Shown: positions 17,289 to 26,329, numbered from the stretch's first letter. The stretch is 64,000 nt of DNA from DASSBG01 sp035699085 (GCA_035699085.1 DASSBG010000004.1:62001-126000), one strand, 5' to 3'. The notes: generated from the letters alone by a model not told the origin. Numbers and translations are program-made.

Positions 17289-18230
17289 TCACGGCTCGAG
17301 CTGGCAGTGGCCGTCATGGCCGTCGTCGCCGGCGCAGGCGTGGTCGGTCTGCAAGGTGACATGGTCGATGCCGAAGCGCGCGCGGAGCATGGCGGCGATC
17401 TCGCGGCGCTTGTCGTGGCAGTCGACGTCAGGGCGGACGTGGACGTGGGCCGACAGCGCCGGGAAACCCGAGCCCACCTCCCAGACGTGCAGGTCGGCGA
17501 GGCGCGTCACCGCCGGGATGGCCAGGATCGCCTCGGCCACAACGGTTGGCGCAATGTCGCGCGGTGCCGCTTCCATGAAAATGCGTCCGGAGTCGCGCAC
17601 CAGCCCGAAGCCCGCCCTGGCCATCAGCGCCGACACCAGCAATGCGGCGACCGGATCCAGTCGCACCCAGCCGGTCGCCCAGATCAGCCCGCCGGCAACG
17701 GCGGTGGCAATGAAGGCGTAGAGGTCGGTGAGGATGTGCTTGTAACTGCCCTGGATGTTGAGGCTGCGGCGGTCGGCCTTGCGCATGAGCCAAAGGACGC
17801 CAAAGTTGACCACGATGCCAACCAGCGCCACCAGCAGCACCCAGCGGCCCTCGACCGCCGGCGGCTTCAGCAGGCGCCGCACCGCCTCGACCGCAAACCA
17901 GACGGCCAGCAACAGCAGCGTGATGCCGTTGGCCTGGGCGCTGAGGATCTCGACACGCTTGAAGCCCCAGGTGAAGCTGCCACCGGCCGGCCGGGCGGCC
18001 GCGGCCATTGCGAACAGCGCGAGGCCGATGGCGGCGGCGTCGGTGAGCATGTGGCCGGCATCGGAAACGAGCGCCAACGACGAGGCCATGATCCCGACCG
18101 CGACCTCGGCCAGCATGAAGGCGCACAACAGCGCCAGCGCCAGCGACAGGTACCGGCGGTCGGCGTCGCGGCCCACCGCATGGTGGTGATGATGGTGCTG
18201 GTGCCTGGGCGCGATCATCGGCGCCAGCAT
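17289..18230 (-). CDS. Cation diffusion facilitator (zinc/cobalt efflux, CzcD/ZitB type)
   Basis: This 313-residue inner-membrane transporter exchanges divalent metal for protons. It has an unusual N-terminus with six consecutive His, then six membrane spans. The metal site SDAGHMLTD is in TM2 and its partner LTDLYAF in TM5. A cytoplasmic C-terminal domain contains LHVWEVGSGFPALSAHV and HVTLQTDH, and the tail is rich in His and Asp (GDDGHDGHC). The His-rich ends suggest Zn2+ handling. It is a single gene with a 58-base gap from the next lipoprotein gene upstream. Confidence 0.92.
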   Translation of the reverse strand: MLAPMIAPRHQHHHHHHAVGRDADRRYLSLALALLCAFMLAEVAVGIMASSLALVSDAGHMLTDAAAIGLALFAMAAAARPAGGSFTWGFKRVEILSAQANGITLLLLAVWFAVEAVRRLLKPPAVEGRWVLLVALVGIVVNFGVLWLMRKADRRSLNIQGSYKHILTDLYAFIATAVAGGLIWATGWVRLDPVAALLVSALMARAGFGLVRDSGRIFMEAAPRDIAPTVVAEAILAIPAVTRLADLHVWEVGSGFPALSAHVHVRPDVDCHDKRREIAAMLRARFGIDHVTLQTDHACAGDDGHDGHCQLEP

Positions 18231-18296
18231 GCGCCAAGCTTTGGCGGTATGAAATTACATCGGCACCGGCGCTTCAGGCGCGCGTTGGCGCTGCGC

Positions 18297-18776
18297 TCAG
18301 CGCCAGGTGCCGGAGAGGCCGGGGACAGGCGACAGCCAACCTTGCCGGTCGACCGGAAAACTTTGCCGGCCGCCGCCCTCGCCGGTCACTTCCAGGGTGC
18401 CCTTCAGCGTATAGGCGATGCTGTGCGTGGTGGTGCCGGGCTGATTGGTCACGGCAAGTGCCTGGCGCGCGGCGGCGGGTGGATCAAGGGTGGTGTGGAC
18501 GACGTCGGCGCTCTGCTCCGCGATGTCGATGTCGGGCCCGGCGTCAATGGTGCCGGCGCCGGCCGCGCCGACGGTCAAATCCACTTGAACGTGGTCCCAA
18601 TGCACCGACGCGTCGTAGCTGTAATTGCGCAGCCGCAGCGTCAATTGCCAATGGCCGTCGCTGTCCACGTGCAGCTGCTGCACGCTGAGATCCGGCGGAA
18701 ACACATGGTGGGTTGGGCCGCAGCCGGCGAGCAGTACGGCGGCCATCATCAGCAGCGCGAACGGCAGGCGTTTCAT
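18297..18776 (-). CDS. Putative lipoprotein, LEA14-like
   Basis: This 159-residue protein begins MKRLPFALLMMAAVLLAGC, a signal peptide with a perfect lipobox (LAGC). The mature part is beta-rich, with LQLRNYSY-like alternation, and suggests a water-stress/LEA type-2 fold (WHy-like), a weak assignment from pattern only. It ends SPVPGLSGTWR. The ATG at 18776 is preferred to a frame running to 18965, which has no signal peptide. The function is unknown. Confidence 0.6.
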   Translation of the reverse strand: MKRLPFALLMMAAVLLAGCGPTHHVFPPDLSVQQLHVDSDGHWQLTLRLRNYSYDASVHWDHVQVDLTVGAAGAGTIDAGPDIDIAEQSADVVHTTLDPPAAARQALAVTNQPGTTTHSIAYTLKGTLEVTGEGGGRQSFPVDRQGWLSPVPGLSGTWR

Positions 18777-19027
18777 GGCGATCATCCGTGGCGTAACCTG
18801 CGCCGACTTTAGCGCGTCTGCGCGCCGATGTCGTGTCGCCGGTGCCGACACTGCACCCGCGACGGCGCTGCTTGCGATGCCCGCGGCCGCGCCGCCGCCG
18901 GCGGGCCGGCCGCTGTAGCCACCGCCAATCCCCAAAACCCCAGATCCCGGCCATGCCGGCCGCATCCCGGTTCCCTTCGCTGGCCGGAACAGGCATCATC
19001 GCGGCCCCGCCATCCGCAGCCATCGCC

Positions 19028-19513
19028 ATGACCCGTCGTTTCGTTGCCCGCCGCTCGCCCATCCACGGCAACGGCGTGTTCGCCGTGCAGCCGATCCGCA
19101 AGGGCGACTTCGTCATCCAGTACAAGGGGCGCCTGATCACCCACGCGCAGGCCGACCGCGACTATGGCGATGGCGCCGACACCGGCCACACCTTCCTGTT
19201 CACGCTCAACGACAAGTACATCGTCGACGCCAATGTCGGCGGCAACAGCGCCCGCTGGATCAACCACAGCTGCGAGCCCAACTGCGAGGCCTCGGTCGAG
19301 GAGGCTGACGACGGCAATCCGCGGCACGACCGCGTTGTCATCGAGGCCCTGCGCGATATCGCGCCAGGCGAGGAGCTGACCTACAACTACGGCATCGTCC
19401 TCGAGGTTCCGCACACGCCGCGGTTGAAGAAGTTGTGGGCCTGCCGCTGCGGCGCGGCCAAGTGCAGCGGTACGCTGCTGCAGCCGAAAAAGGGAAAAAG
19501 CCGGGACTCGTGA
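19028..19513 (+). CDS. SET domain-containing lysine methyltransferase-like protein
   Basis: This 161-residue protein is essentially one SET domain. The SAM-binding start is SPIHGNGVFA, the pseudoknot motif is RWINHSCEPNC, and the catalytic tyrosine region is GEELTYNYG. A Cys-containing post-SET segment follows (CRCGAAKCSG), completing a zinc site with the NHSCEPNC Cys. It should methylate a lysine, but the substrate is unknown. Upstream in-frame Met codons exist (for example 18953), but the ATG at 19028 matches the domain start. The post-SET Cys set is eukaryote-like, though such proteins occur in many bacteria. Confidence 0.85.
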   Translation: MTRRFVARRSPIHGNGVFAVQPIRKGDFVIQYKGRLITHAQADRDYGDGADTGHTFLFTLNDKYIVDANVGGNSARWINHSCEPNCEASVEEADDGNPRHDRVVIEALRDIAPGEELTYNYGIVLEVPHTPRLKKLWACRCGAAKCSGTLLQPKKGKSRDS

Positions 19514-19613
19514 TTGGTGAGGCTTGGCCCTGAGTGCCGAGCCTCCAGTCCAGCCCACGGCGCTACCGCGTTACCGCTTTTCGGGTCCCGGGTACAGGGT
19601 CCCCGATCCCCAG
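19514..19613. repeat. Short intergenic heptamer remnant
   Basis: The gap between the SET gene and the convergent secreted protein contains a degenerate inverted array (GGGTCCC, GGGTACA, GGGTCCC from 19583). Read on the minus strand it is followed by GAAAAGCGG, the same kind of boundary as the other arrays. Confidence 0.5.
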
Positions 19614-20069
19614 CTACTTCCCGTCCTTCTTTGCCGCCGCGGCCGCCTTGGACTTCATTTTGTCCCGGCGCGCCTTCATGCGATCCTCACGCTGTTTCAT
19701 CCGCGCTTCCATTTCCGGCGTGACCTTGCGGAAAGACATCCGCAGCATCACCTTGTCGCCGGTTTTGAGGCCGGCCAGGGTCTCGGGCGGAAAATGCACC
19801 CGCACGGTGTGACCGTTGCTCTTCACCTCAAGCATGCCGGTGGTCTTGTCGACCGACATGACGGAACCTTCCATGCGGTGGCTGCCCATGGCGCCGCGCA
19901 TCATGCGCCGCTTCTGCATGCGCTCGCGCATGGCCTTTCGCATCGCCTGTTTCTGCGCCGTCGCGCTGTGTGCCGGAGCCGGCGCGGGGGTCGCGGTCTG
20001 TGCCAGCGCCAGTGGCGCCGCCAGGGCCAGGATTGCTGCCAGCAGGTACACCTGTTGCCGTTTCATCAT
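19614..20069 (-). CDS. Secreted basic protein with small beta domain
   Basis: This 151-residue protein has a signal peptide (VYLLAAILALAAPLALA), then a run of Met/Arg/Lys-rich helix (residues 40-60). A central beta domain (GSVMSVDKTTGMLEVKSNG and LAGLKTGDKVMLRMSF) follows, then a second charged helix rich in Lys and Met. The central domain resembles CusF-type or other small OB-like periplasmic domains, a weak assignment. High Met content might hint at Cu(I) binding. No family is certain. Confidence 0.6.
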   Translation of the reverse strand: MMKRQQVYLLAAILALAAPLALAQTATPAPAPAHSATAQKQAMRKAMRERMQKRRMMRGAMGSHRMEGSVMSVDKTTGMLEVKSNGHTVRVHFPPETLAGLKTGDKVMLRMSFRKVTPEMEARMKQREDRMKARRDKMKSKAAAAAKKDGK

Positions 20070-20158
20070 CAGCTCCCGTCAGTGAACGGCGCGAGTCGCG
20101 CCGCGTGGACCCTTTTACGTTGGCTGCGCCGCCGAAGCAAGTGCCGCATTGCGGACGA

Positions 20159-20719
20159 TCAGCCGCCCGCGGGTGCCCCGTCGTCGATCTCGTTGAAGGG
20201 GCCCGGGTGGTCGAGCAGCCAGAGACCGGTCATCAGCTTGGGGTCAACGGACAGGCCGGCGCGTGCGCGTGCCTGCAGCCAGGCGGGAACGTCGGCCAGC
20301 GGCACTTCGTGCACGGTGATGTCCTCGCTGTCGTCCCCACCGCCCGCGCCGACGCGTTGCAGGCCGACGGCGCGCACGAAATGGATGAACTCGGTGCTCA
20401 TGCCGGCCGAGCTGGGGCCGGAATGCAGGTGTTCGATGCACGCGCAGCGGTAGCCGGTCTCCTCCTCCAGCTCTCGCGTGGCGGCCTCCGCCAGCGGCTC
20501 GTCGCCGCAGGCCGCGAGGTCGCCGATCAGGCCGGCGGGCAGCTCGATGGTGGTGCGGTCGATCGGCACCCGCCGCTGTTCGACGACCAGCAGCGCGCCG
20601 GCGTCGGTCACCGCGACGATCACCACCGCGCCGGCGGCATTGGCGCGCTCGACGTACTCCCAGTGGTCGTGCCGTTTCAAGCGCAGCCAGCGCCCCTGAT
20701 ACAGTGTCTCGTCCGCCAT
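20159..20719 (-). CDS. Nudix hydrolase, ADP-ribose pyrophosphatase-like
   Basis: This 186-residue Nudix protein probably cleaves ADP-ribose or a similar nucleoside diphosphate sugar. ELPAGLIGD precedes the Nudix box, whose helix reads PLAEAATRELEEETGY. The spacing between the first Gly and first Glu of the box is about five residues longer than the usual GX5E. I chose the ATG at 20719 because AAGG is 7 bases upstream; a TTG-start frame adds ten residues. It is divergent from the beta-propeller gene. Confidence 0.88.
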   Translation of the reverse strand: MADETLYQGRWLRLKRHDHWEYVERANAAGAVVIVAVTDAGALLVVEQRRVPIDRTTIELPAGLIGDLAACGDEPLAEAATRELEEETGYRCACIEHLHSGPSSAGMSTEFIHFVRAVGLQRVGAGGGDDSEDITVHEVPLADVPAWLQARARAGLSVDPKLMTGLWLLDHPGPFNEIDDGAPAGG

Positions 20720-20781
20720 TCGTGAACCTTGCGCGACCGCGAGGGTCAATGGCTGGTCATTCTACGCAAGGGACGTCCTGC

Positions 20782-22299
20782 ATGTATTTCCAGAAATGGT
20801 TGGCCGGCGCCGCGCTCGGCCTGGCGCTGGTTTCGGTCGCGCAGGCCCAGGCGCCGAACGCGCAGGTCGTGCGGCGCGCCGAAAGCCTGAGCCAGCAGCA
20901 GATCCAGGCGTCGCAGAACGTGGCCGGGCTGCAGGCGCTCGCCGGCATCTACCACGCCACCGGCGACAAGCAGCGCTACCGCTGGGCCCTCGACCGCCTG
21001 ACCACCCTGCGCCCCGGCTCGCTGCGACTGAAGCTGGCGCTGGCGGCCAGCTACGCCGGCGACGACATGAAGACGCCGGCCTATGACCTGCTGCTGCGCA
21101 TCAAGGGCCAGGGGTTCGGTGTCGACATCGGCGATGACCCGCGGTTCGAAAAAATCCACGGCACCCAGGTCTGGGACTACATCGTCGCCAACCTCAAGGA
21201 AAGCCTAAAGCCTTTCGGCGAGGGCAAGCCCGCCTTCACGCTCAAGCGCAAGGGTCTGCTGATCGAGGCCATCGGCTACGATCCGGCGCGCAAGCAGTTC
21301 CTGTTTGGCAGCGCCCACGACGGCCACGTGTACCTCGGCGACAAGAACGGCAACCTGCACGACTTCATCGCGCCCGACGCGAGCAACAAGCTGTGGGCGG
21401 TGATGGATCTGGTTGCCGACGCCAAGCGCAATCGCCTGTGGGTTGCGACCACCTCGGTACCGCAGTTCGAGGGATATTCGGCCGACAATGCCGGCAAGGC
21501 CGCGCTCGACGAATTCAACCTGAAAACGGGCAAGCTGCTGCACCGCTACGAACTGCCCGGCCGCAAGGTATTCCTGTCCTCGCTGGCGCTGGCGCCCAAT
21601 GGCGACATTTACGCCGCCGACGGCGTGAACCGCGTGATCTACACCATCGAGAAGGGCAAGCTGAAGGAGCTGGTCGGCAACCGGCACCTCAGCAGCATCC
21701 GCGCAATGACCGTCGGCCCCGGCGGCAAGGTGCTGTACCTTGCGGACCCGCAGATCGGCGTCCTCGGCTTCGACCTGAAGACGCACAAGGCTTTCGGCCT
21801 CGGCTACAACCCCGAGGCACTGGTACTGCCGGGGATCGTCGACATGCTGGCCTACGATGGCACCCTGGTGGTGGTTGAGCCGGGCATGCAGCCCGCGCGG
21901 GTGATGCGCCTGACCCTGTCCGACGATGGCCGCCGCGTGACCAAGGCGATGCCGCTGGATGTCGCCCAGCCGGCGTTCGAGAACCTTGGCGCGGCCACCG
22001 CGGTGGGCGACACGATGTACTTCATCGCCAACAACCAGCAGGGCAAGTACGACCAGCACGGGCTGGTTCGCGACGACGCCACTCTCGAGCCGCTGACGAT
22101 CTTCGCTTCCAACCTGCGCTACGCCTGGGGCGAGAGCGGCATCAACATGGGCATGCACGCGCTGCCGACGGCCAAGCCGGGGGCCAAGGGCGCGGCGGCA
22201 GGCAAACGGCAGATGGTCAAGCCGCTGCAGGGGCCAGGCTGGATGAAGCACGGCTTCCAGGCCGACAGGCCGGCGGCAGCGTCCTCGGGCGGGAAGTAG
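20782..22299 (+). CDS. Secreted protein with TPR-like and beta-propeller parts
   Basis: This 505-residue protein has a signal peptide (KWLAGAALGLALVSVAQAQA). Residues 35-120 are helical and TPR-like (ALAGIYHATGDKQRYRWALD). A propeller of the SMP-30/NHL type follows, with repeated strands such as LALAPNGDIYAADGVNR and GGKVLYLADP. The tail is Ala/Gly/Lys-rich. It would act in the periplasm; no catalytic residues can be assigned with confidence. AAGGGACG precedes the ATG at 20782. Confidence 0.7.
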   Translation: MYFQKWLAGAALGLALVSVAQAQAPNAQVVRRAESLSQQQIQASQNVAGLQALAGIYHATGDKQRYRWALDRLTTLRPGSLRLKLALAASYAGDDMKTPAYDLLLRIKGQGFGVDIGDDPRFEKIHGTQVWDYIVANLKESLKPFGEGKPAFTLKRKGLLIEAIGYDPARKQFLFGSAHDGHVYLGDKNGNLHDFIAPDASNKLWAVMDLVADAKRNRLWVATTSVPQFEGYSADNAGKAALDEFNLKTGKLLHRYELPGRKVFLSSLALAPNGDIYAADGVNRVIYTIEKGKLKELVGNRHLSSIRAMTVGPGGKVLYLADPQIGVLGFDLKTHKAFGLGYNPEALVLPGIVDMLAYDGTLVVVEPGMQPARVMRLTLSDDGRRVTKAMPLDVAQPAFENLGAATAVGDTMYFIANNQQGKYDQHGLVRDDATLEPLTIFASNLRYAWGESGINMGMHALPTAKPGAKGAAAGKRQMVKPLQGPGWMKHGFQADRPAAASSGGK

Positions 22300-22339
22300 G
22301 CGGAGGTCTCGGGGTGCCAGACGCGTTGTGCGGCGGCGC

Positions 22340-23305
22340 CTACATCGATCCTTCTGCCGCCACCGCGGCCACCATGGCTGCGCCGTCCTCGTCAGCCGCA
22401 TCGGGCGTGGCCATGGCGCGGATCCGCTCCAGCCGCATCCGCGTGCCGGAGCCGAAGCGCAGGCGCTGGAGCAAGTCGTCCAGCCGAGCCGCCTGCACCG
22501 GCTGCCGCCGCAGCTGGTCCGGCGCACACGGTACCGGTGCATCCAGCGCGATTGCAGTCAGTTGCTGCGCGAGGCGGGCATCGGCCGTGTGCCGGCGCAG
22601 CTTGTCCGCGATGCCCGCCGCGCCGCGCAGGCGCAGGTACGGCACCTCGTCGATGCGCTCGAGCAGCGCGTCGAGGCTGCCAAAGTGGGCCAGCAGCGCG
22701 GCGGCAGTCTTGGCGCCTATGCCGGGCACGCCGGGGATGTTGTCGATGGCATCGCCAGCCAGCGCCAGGTAGTCGACCACCTGGTGGGCGTGCACGCCGA
22801 GCCGGTCGAACACGCCGGCGGCGCCCCAGCGCTGGCCGCGGGCGAAATCCCATTGCTCGTCGCCTTGGCCCAGCAGCTGGCCGAAATCCTTGTCGGCCGA
22901 GACGATGACGCAACCGTAGCCATGTTCACGCATGGCGCAGGCGACGCTGCCGATCAGGTCGTCGGCCTCGTAGCCCACGTCGGCCAGTACCACGAAGCCC
23001 AGCGCCGCGGCCAGCTCGCGGCAGTACTCGAACTGCAGCGACAGGTTTGGCGGCGCCGGTGCGCGGTTGGCCTTGTAGGCGGGATAAATCGCGTTGCGGA
23101 ACGAACTGGCCAGCGAGACATCGAAGGCCATCACCGCGTGGCTGGGCCGGGCGCGCTCGAGAAAGTCGAGCAGGAAACCGCAGAAGCCCTGCACCGCGTT
23201 GACCGACTCGTCGCGGTGGTCGAAGAAGCGGTCCGGCATGGAATGCCAGGCGCGGAACACGTACATGCTGGCGTCGACCAGGTGGATGCGCTTCACGGGC
23301 TCCAT
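22340..23305 (-). CDS. 5'-3' exonuclease / flap endonuclease (ExoIX-like)
   Basis: This 321-residue protein is of the PolI 5'-nuclease type but stands alone. It has the PIN-like start HLVDASMYVFRAWH, AYKANRAP, the acidic cluster EADDLIGSVA and SADKDFGQLL, and the helix-hairpin-helix IPGVPGIGAKTAAALL. These are the metal and flap-binding sites of Xni/ExoIX-type enzymes. Its start overlaps the end of the nitroreductase gene by 13 bases, so they form a two-gene operon. Confidence 0.9.
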   Translation of the reverse strand: MEPVKRIHLVDASMYVFRAWHSMPDRFFDHRDESVNAVQGFCGFLLDFLERARPSHAVMAFDVSLASSFRNAIYPAYKANRAPAPPNLSLQFEYCRELAAALGFVVLADVGYEADDLIGSVACAMREHGYGCVIVSADKDFGQLLGQGDEQWDFARGQRWGAAGVFDRLGVHAHQVVDYLALAGDAIDNIPGVPGIGAKTAAALLAHFGSLDALLERIDEVPYLRLRGAAGIADKLRRHTADARLAQQLTAIALDAPVPCAPDQLRRQPVQAARLDDLLQRLRFGSGTRMRLERIRAMATPDAADEDGAAMVAAVAAEGSM

Positions 23306-23862
23306 GTGCTTGCCTTGTCTGCAATGCGCGGCCGCTCGCGTTCCTTTCCGTCCATCTGCGGCGTGCCGATGTGGACAAAGCCGATGATGCGCTCGCCCTC
23401 GTCAAGGCCGAAGATGCGCCCGGCGTCGGCGTCGTAGGCAGCCCAGCCGGTCAGCCACTGCGCCGCGAAACCCAGCGCCTGCGCACCCAGCAGGAGGTTG
23501 TAGCCGACGCAGCCGGCCGACAGCAGCTGTTCCTGCTCCGGGATCTTCGGATGGTCCGGTTGCAGCTGCGCGATCACCGCGATCACCAGCGGCGCGTGAC
23601 GGTAGCGGTCGCGGTCCTTCATGGCCTTCGCCGGCGCCAGGTTCGGATCCTTGCGCAGGTGCAACTCCGTCAGCCGCCGGCCCAGCTCGAGCTTCGCCTC
23701 ACCCTGCAGCAGCAGCAGCCGCCAAGGCTGCAGCTTGCCGTGATCGGGCACCCGCAACGCCAATTGCAGCAGCGCGTCGAGCTGCTCGCCCCGTGGCGCC
23801 GGCTCGCCAAGCTGCCGCGCCGGTACTGAAAGGCGCCGGCCAAGGAATTCAAACGCAGACAT
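23293..23862 (-). CDS. Nitroreductase family protein (YdjA-like)
   Basis: This 189-residue FMN-dependent nitroreductase starts at SAFEFLGRRLSVP and has the conserved RVPDHGKLQPWR segment. KDRYRHAPLVIAVIA follows, then SAGCVGYNLLLGAQALGFAAQWLTGWAAY, typical of the minimal YdjA type. The physiological substrate is unknown. The ATG at 23862 has no visible ribosome site. It is the first gene of the pair with the ExoIX-like nuclease. Confidence 0.88.
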   Translation of the reverse strand: MSAFEFLGRRLSVPARQLGEPAPRGEQLDALLQLALRVPDHGKLQPWRLLLLQGEAKLELGRRLTELHLRKDPNLAPAKAMKDRDRYRHAPLVIAVIAQLQPDHPKIPEQEQLLSAGCVGYNLLLGAQALGFAAQWLTGWAAYDADAGRIFGLDEGERIIGFVHIGTPQMDGKERERPRIADKASTWSP

Positions 23863-24302
23863 GGGGGAAGTGTAGCAGTGGGGTGAAGACCTGACCTGTG
23901 AGACGGGTGCACGTCTGTTGCGGTGCCAAACGTTGATCGGCAAGCGGTGAGCGGTGAGCCGGAAACACGCAGGGCTCGTCGGAGCGGCTCCTCCGATTCC
24001 CGATTCTCCATTCCCCATTCCCGCGAAGCGGCGCCAAGCGCACCCGCTATCGCGTTTCACCAGACCACCACCGCCGTCCACATCGGGTTACGGCCTGCGG
24101 CCTGACTCGACCTGCGGCGTCACAACCGGCCTCGCACCTGTGGGTCGGCTGGCATCGCAGCTGCGGAATCCGACATGGCCGCTTTGCCAGTCCCCGGTCC
24201 CTGGTCCCTGGTCCCCGGTCCCCGTTCGTGCCCTCAACGCACGATCGGGTTACCCTGCTCTCCGATTCCCCCCTTCTCCATTCCCGATTCCCGGCTCAAA
24301 CC
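23863..24302. repeat. Repeat-filled intergenic region upstream of pntAA
   Basis: No gene is visible in 440 bases. Repeats seen are GCGGTGA units (about 23943-23960) and ATTCCCS heptamers (23995-24023) ending at GCGAAGCGG. A palindromic element lies at 24082-24116. Four GGTCCCY units (24196-24223) face the earlier array, and further ATTCCC units lie at 24264-24292, just before the pntAA start. The arrays frame a core of about 170 bases. Confidence 0.65.
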
Positions 24303-25406
24303 ATGCCCATCACTGTTGCCGCGTTGCGCGAGGCCGAGAGCGGCGAACGTCGTGTCGCCATCACGCCGGAGACCGCCAGCAAGCTGAAGACTCGCGGCGT
24401 GCAGGTGCTGCTGGAGCCCGAGCTGGGCGAGCCGGCGGGTATCCCGGACCAGGCCTACGGCGCGGTCGCGTGGGCCGACGCCGATGATGTCGCCGCGCGC
24501 GCCGACGTGCTCTTGTGTGTGCGCCCGCCGGCGCCCGTGCTCGCGGCTCGGCTGCGCCGGGGCGCGTGCGTCATCGGACAGTTGCAGCCGCGTGCCGACG
24601 AGGCGCGCCTGCAGGGCTGGGCCGAGCAGGGGCTCAGCGCTTTTGCGCTGGAACTGCTGCCACGCATCACCCGCGCCCAGGCGATGGACGTGTTGTCGTC
24701 GCAAGCCGCCGTGGCGGGCTACCGTGCGGTGCTGCTGGCTGCGGCCGCGGCGCCGAAATTCTTCCCGATGCTCACCACCGCCGCCGGCACCATCCGGCCC
24801 AGCAAGCTGCTGGTGATTGGCGCCGGCGTCGCCGGGCTGCAGGCCATCGCCACGGCGCGGCGGCTGGGCGCGCAGGTCGAGGGCTACGACGTGCGCAGCG
24901 AGACCCGCGAGCAGGTGCAGTCGCTGGGCGCTCGCTTCCTCGATCTCGGCGTCAGTGCCGCCGGCAGCGGGGGCTATGCCCGCGAGCTCGCCAGCGACGA
25001 GCGCCAGCGCCAGCAACAGGCGTTGGGCGAGCACCTGCGCGGTATCGACGTGCTGGTGACGACTGCGGCGGTGCCCGGCCGCCCGGCGCCACGGATCGTG
25101 ACGGCGGCGATGGTCGACGGCATGCGTCCGGGCGCGATCATTGTCGACACGGCGGCCGAAAGCGGCGGCAACTGCGAGCTGACGAGGCCGGGCGAGACGG
25201 TCGAGCATGGCGCCGTGACCATCCTGGGGCCGCTCAACCTCGCCGCAGGGGCGCCGCTGTCGGCAAGCGAGATGTACGCCCGCAACCTGCTGAATTTCCT
25301 CGACCTGATGCTCAAGGACGGGGTGCTGGCGCCGGATTACGGCGACGAGTTGCTTGCGGCGACTGCCGTGGTGCGCGAGGGCAAGTTGAAGGGCGTCGCC
25401 GGCTGA
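24303..25406 (+). CDS. pntAA: Proton-translocating NAD(P) transhydrogenase subunit alpha, part 1
   Basis: This 367-residue protein is domain I of transhydrogenase, which binds NAD(H). It begins with the alanine-dehydrogenase-like EAESGERRVAITPE. The Rossmann site is VIGAGVAGLQAIATARRLGA, and later VTTAAVPGRPAP and SGGNCELT match the family. In E. coli this is fused to the membrane part; here it is split as in alphaproteobacteria. Its partners pntAB and pntB start about 1.6 kb downstream, beyond three genes on the opposite strand. No ribosome site is obvious. Confidence 0.93.
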   Translation: MPITVAALREAESGERRVAITPETASKLKTRGVQVLLEPELGEPAGIPDQAYGAVAWADADDVAARADVLLCVRPPAPVLAARLRRGACVIGQLQPRADEARLQGWAEQGLSAFALELLPRITRAQAMDVLSSQAAVAGYRAVLLAAAAAPKFFPMLTTAAGTIRPSKLLVIGAGVAGLQAIATARRLGAQVEGYDVRSETREQVQSLGARFLDLGVSAAGSGGYARELASDERQRQQQALGEHLRGIDVLVTTAAVPGRPAPRIVTAAMVDGMRPGAIIVDTAAESGGNCELTRPGETVEHGAVTILGPLNLAAGAPLSASEMYARNLLNFLDLMLKDGVLAPDYGDELLAATAVVREGKLKGVAG

Positions 25407-25415
25407 GTGGTGGCC

Positions 25416-25937
25416 TCAGCGGCGCGACCGGCGGCCGCCGTCGTCGCCGCGGTCGTGCCCATGGCCGTTGCCATTGCGCGCCGGCGCCCGCGACTGCGGT
25501 GGCGCCCGCTGACCGTCGTGCCGCTCCAGCCACTCGTGGCGCAGTTCCTGGCGGCGCGTCGGCGGCAGCGACTGGTAGTACTGGTAGGCCCGCCGCACGC
25601 GCTGGCGCTGCAGCGGGCTCATGCGCTTGAACTCCTCGCGGCGCTGGCGCACCTCCGCGCGCTGGCGCGGCGACATCTGCCGCCAGCGATGGCTGCTGGT
25701 GCCGTGCTGTGCGGCCTGCGGCGCCGTGTGCGGCGGGGGCGCCCAATGGCCGGATCCCGCATTGCGCATGTGCGCCGTGTGGCGGTGCGCGTGCGAGCTG
25801 TGCGTTGGCGGCGGCATGGCCGCGGCTGTGGCCGGCACGGCCAGCACCGCAATGGTCGCCAGCGTCACCAGCAGCAACCCGTTCCGCCAGCGACGGTCGG
25901 TGCTGCGGGCCTGAACCCTGGATGGCCGGAGTTGCAT
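25416..25937 (-). CDS. DUF3106-like periplasmic protein
   Basis: This 173-residue protein has a signal peptide around residue 20-40 (LLVTLATIAVLAVPATAAA). A His-rich stretch (HSSHAHRHTAH) follows, then repeated MSPxQR-type helices (MSPRQRAEVRQRREEFKRM), the hallmark of DUF3106 proteins. The tail is Arg/Gly-rich. The role is unknown; the signature suggests periplasmic stress sensing in the way of CpxP/Spy-like helical proteins, which is inference. It is the last gene of the sigma factor operon, two bases after DUF3619. Confidence 0.65.
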   Translation of the reverse strand: MQLRPSRVQARSTDRRWRNGLLLVTLATIAVLAVPATAAAMPPPTHSSHAHRHTAHMRNAGSGHWAPPPHTAPQAAQHGTSSHRWRQMSPRQRAEVRQRREEFKRMSPLQRQRVRRAYQYYQSLPPTRRQELRHEWLERHDGQRAPPQSRAPARNGNGHGHDRGDDGGRRSRR

Positions 25938-25939
25938 CG

Positions 25940-26329
25940 TCAATGCCTCATGTTGCCTTGGGCCACCGCCGGCTGCGACGCCAGCCAGCGGTAAAAGTCG
26001 AGGTCGCTGTAGAGGGCCACGTCGGCGTCGTCCGGCGGCGTATCGGTGGCTGGCGTCGAGGCGTTTGCCGGTGTCACGTGGGCCGGCTGCGCGCTGCCAC
26101 CATGCATGCCCGGCTGGTACCAGACCACCGCCAGCGCCAGCGCGCACACCGCCAGCGCCCCGGCCGGCAGCAGGGCGAAACGCGTCGCCCGTCGAGGCAC
26201 CGGCCCTGCCAACGCCTGCGCGCGAGCGTTGCGCAGCCGGATGGCGGTGCGCGGATCGAGGTCGGCGCAACTGCGCGCAAACAGCGCGCGCGCCTGCCGT
26301 TCGAATGCCTGGTCGGCGGTCTTGTTCAT
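25940..26329 (-). CDS. DUF3619-like putative anti-sigma factor
   Basis: This 129-residue protein has a cytoplasmic N-terminal part with RTAIRLRNARAQAL, one membrane helix (FALLPAGALAVCALALAVVWY) and a short periplasmic part ending in the DFYRWLASQP segment typical of DUF3619. Its ATG overlaps the sigma factor stop (ATGA), the usual layout for a sigma/anti-sigma pair. The anti-sigma role is inferred from size, topology and position. No zinc-binding HxxxCxxC is present. Confidence 0.65.
   Translation of the reverse strand: MNKTADQAFERQARALFARSCADLDPRTAIRLRNARAQALAGPVPRRATRFALLPAGALAVCALALAVVWYQPGMHGGSAQPAHVTPANASTPATDTPPDDADVALYSDLDFYRWLASQPAVAQGNMRH

Noticed and set aside
19028..24302. Defence island around the SET, Nudix, nuclease and nitroreductase genes
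   Set aside because: These are single housekeeping-type genes in separate short operons and show no defence-system domains.
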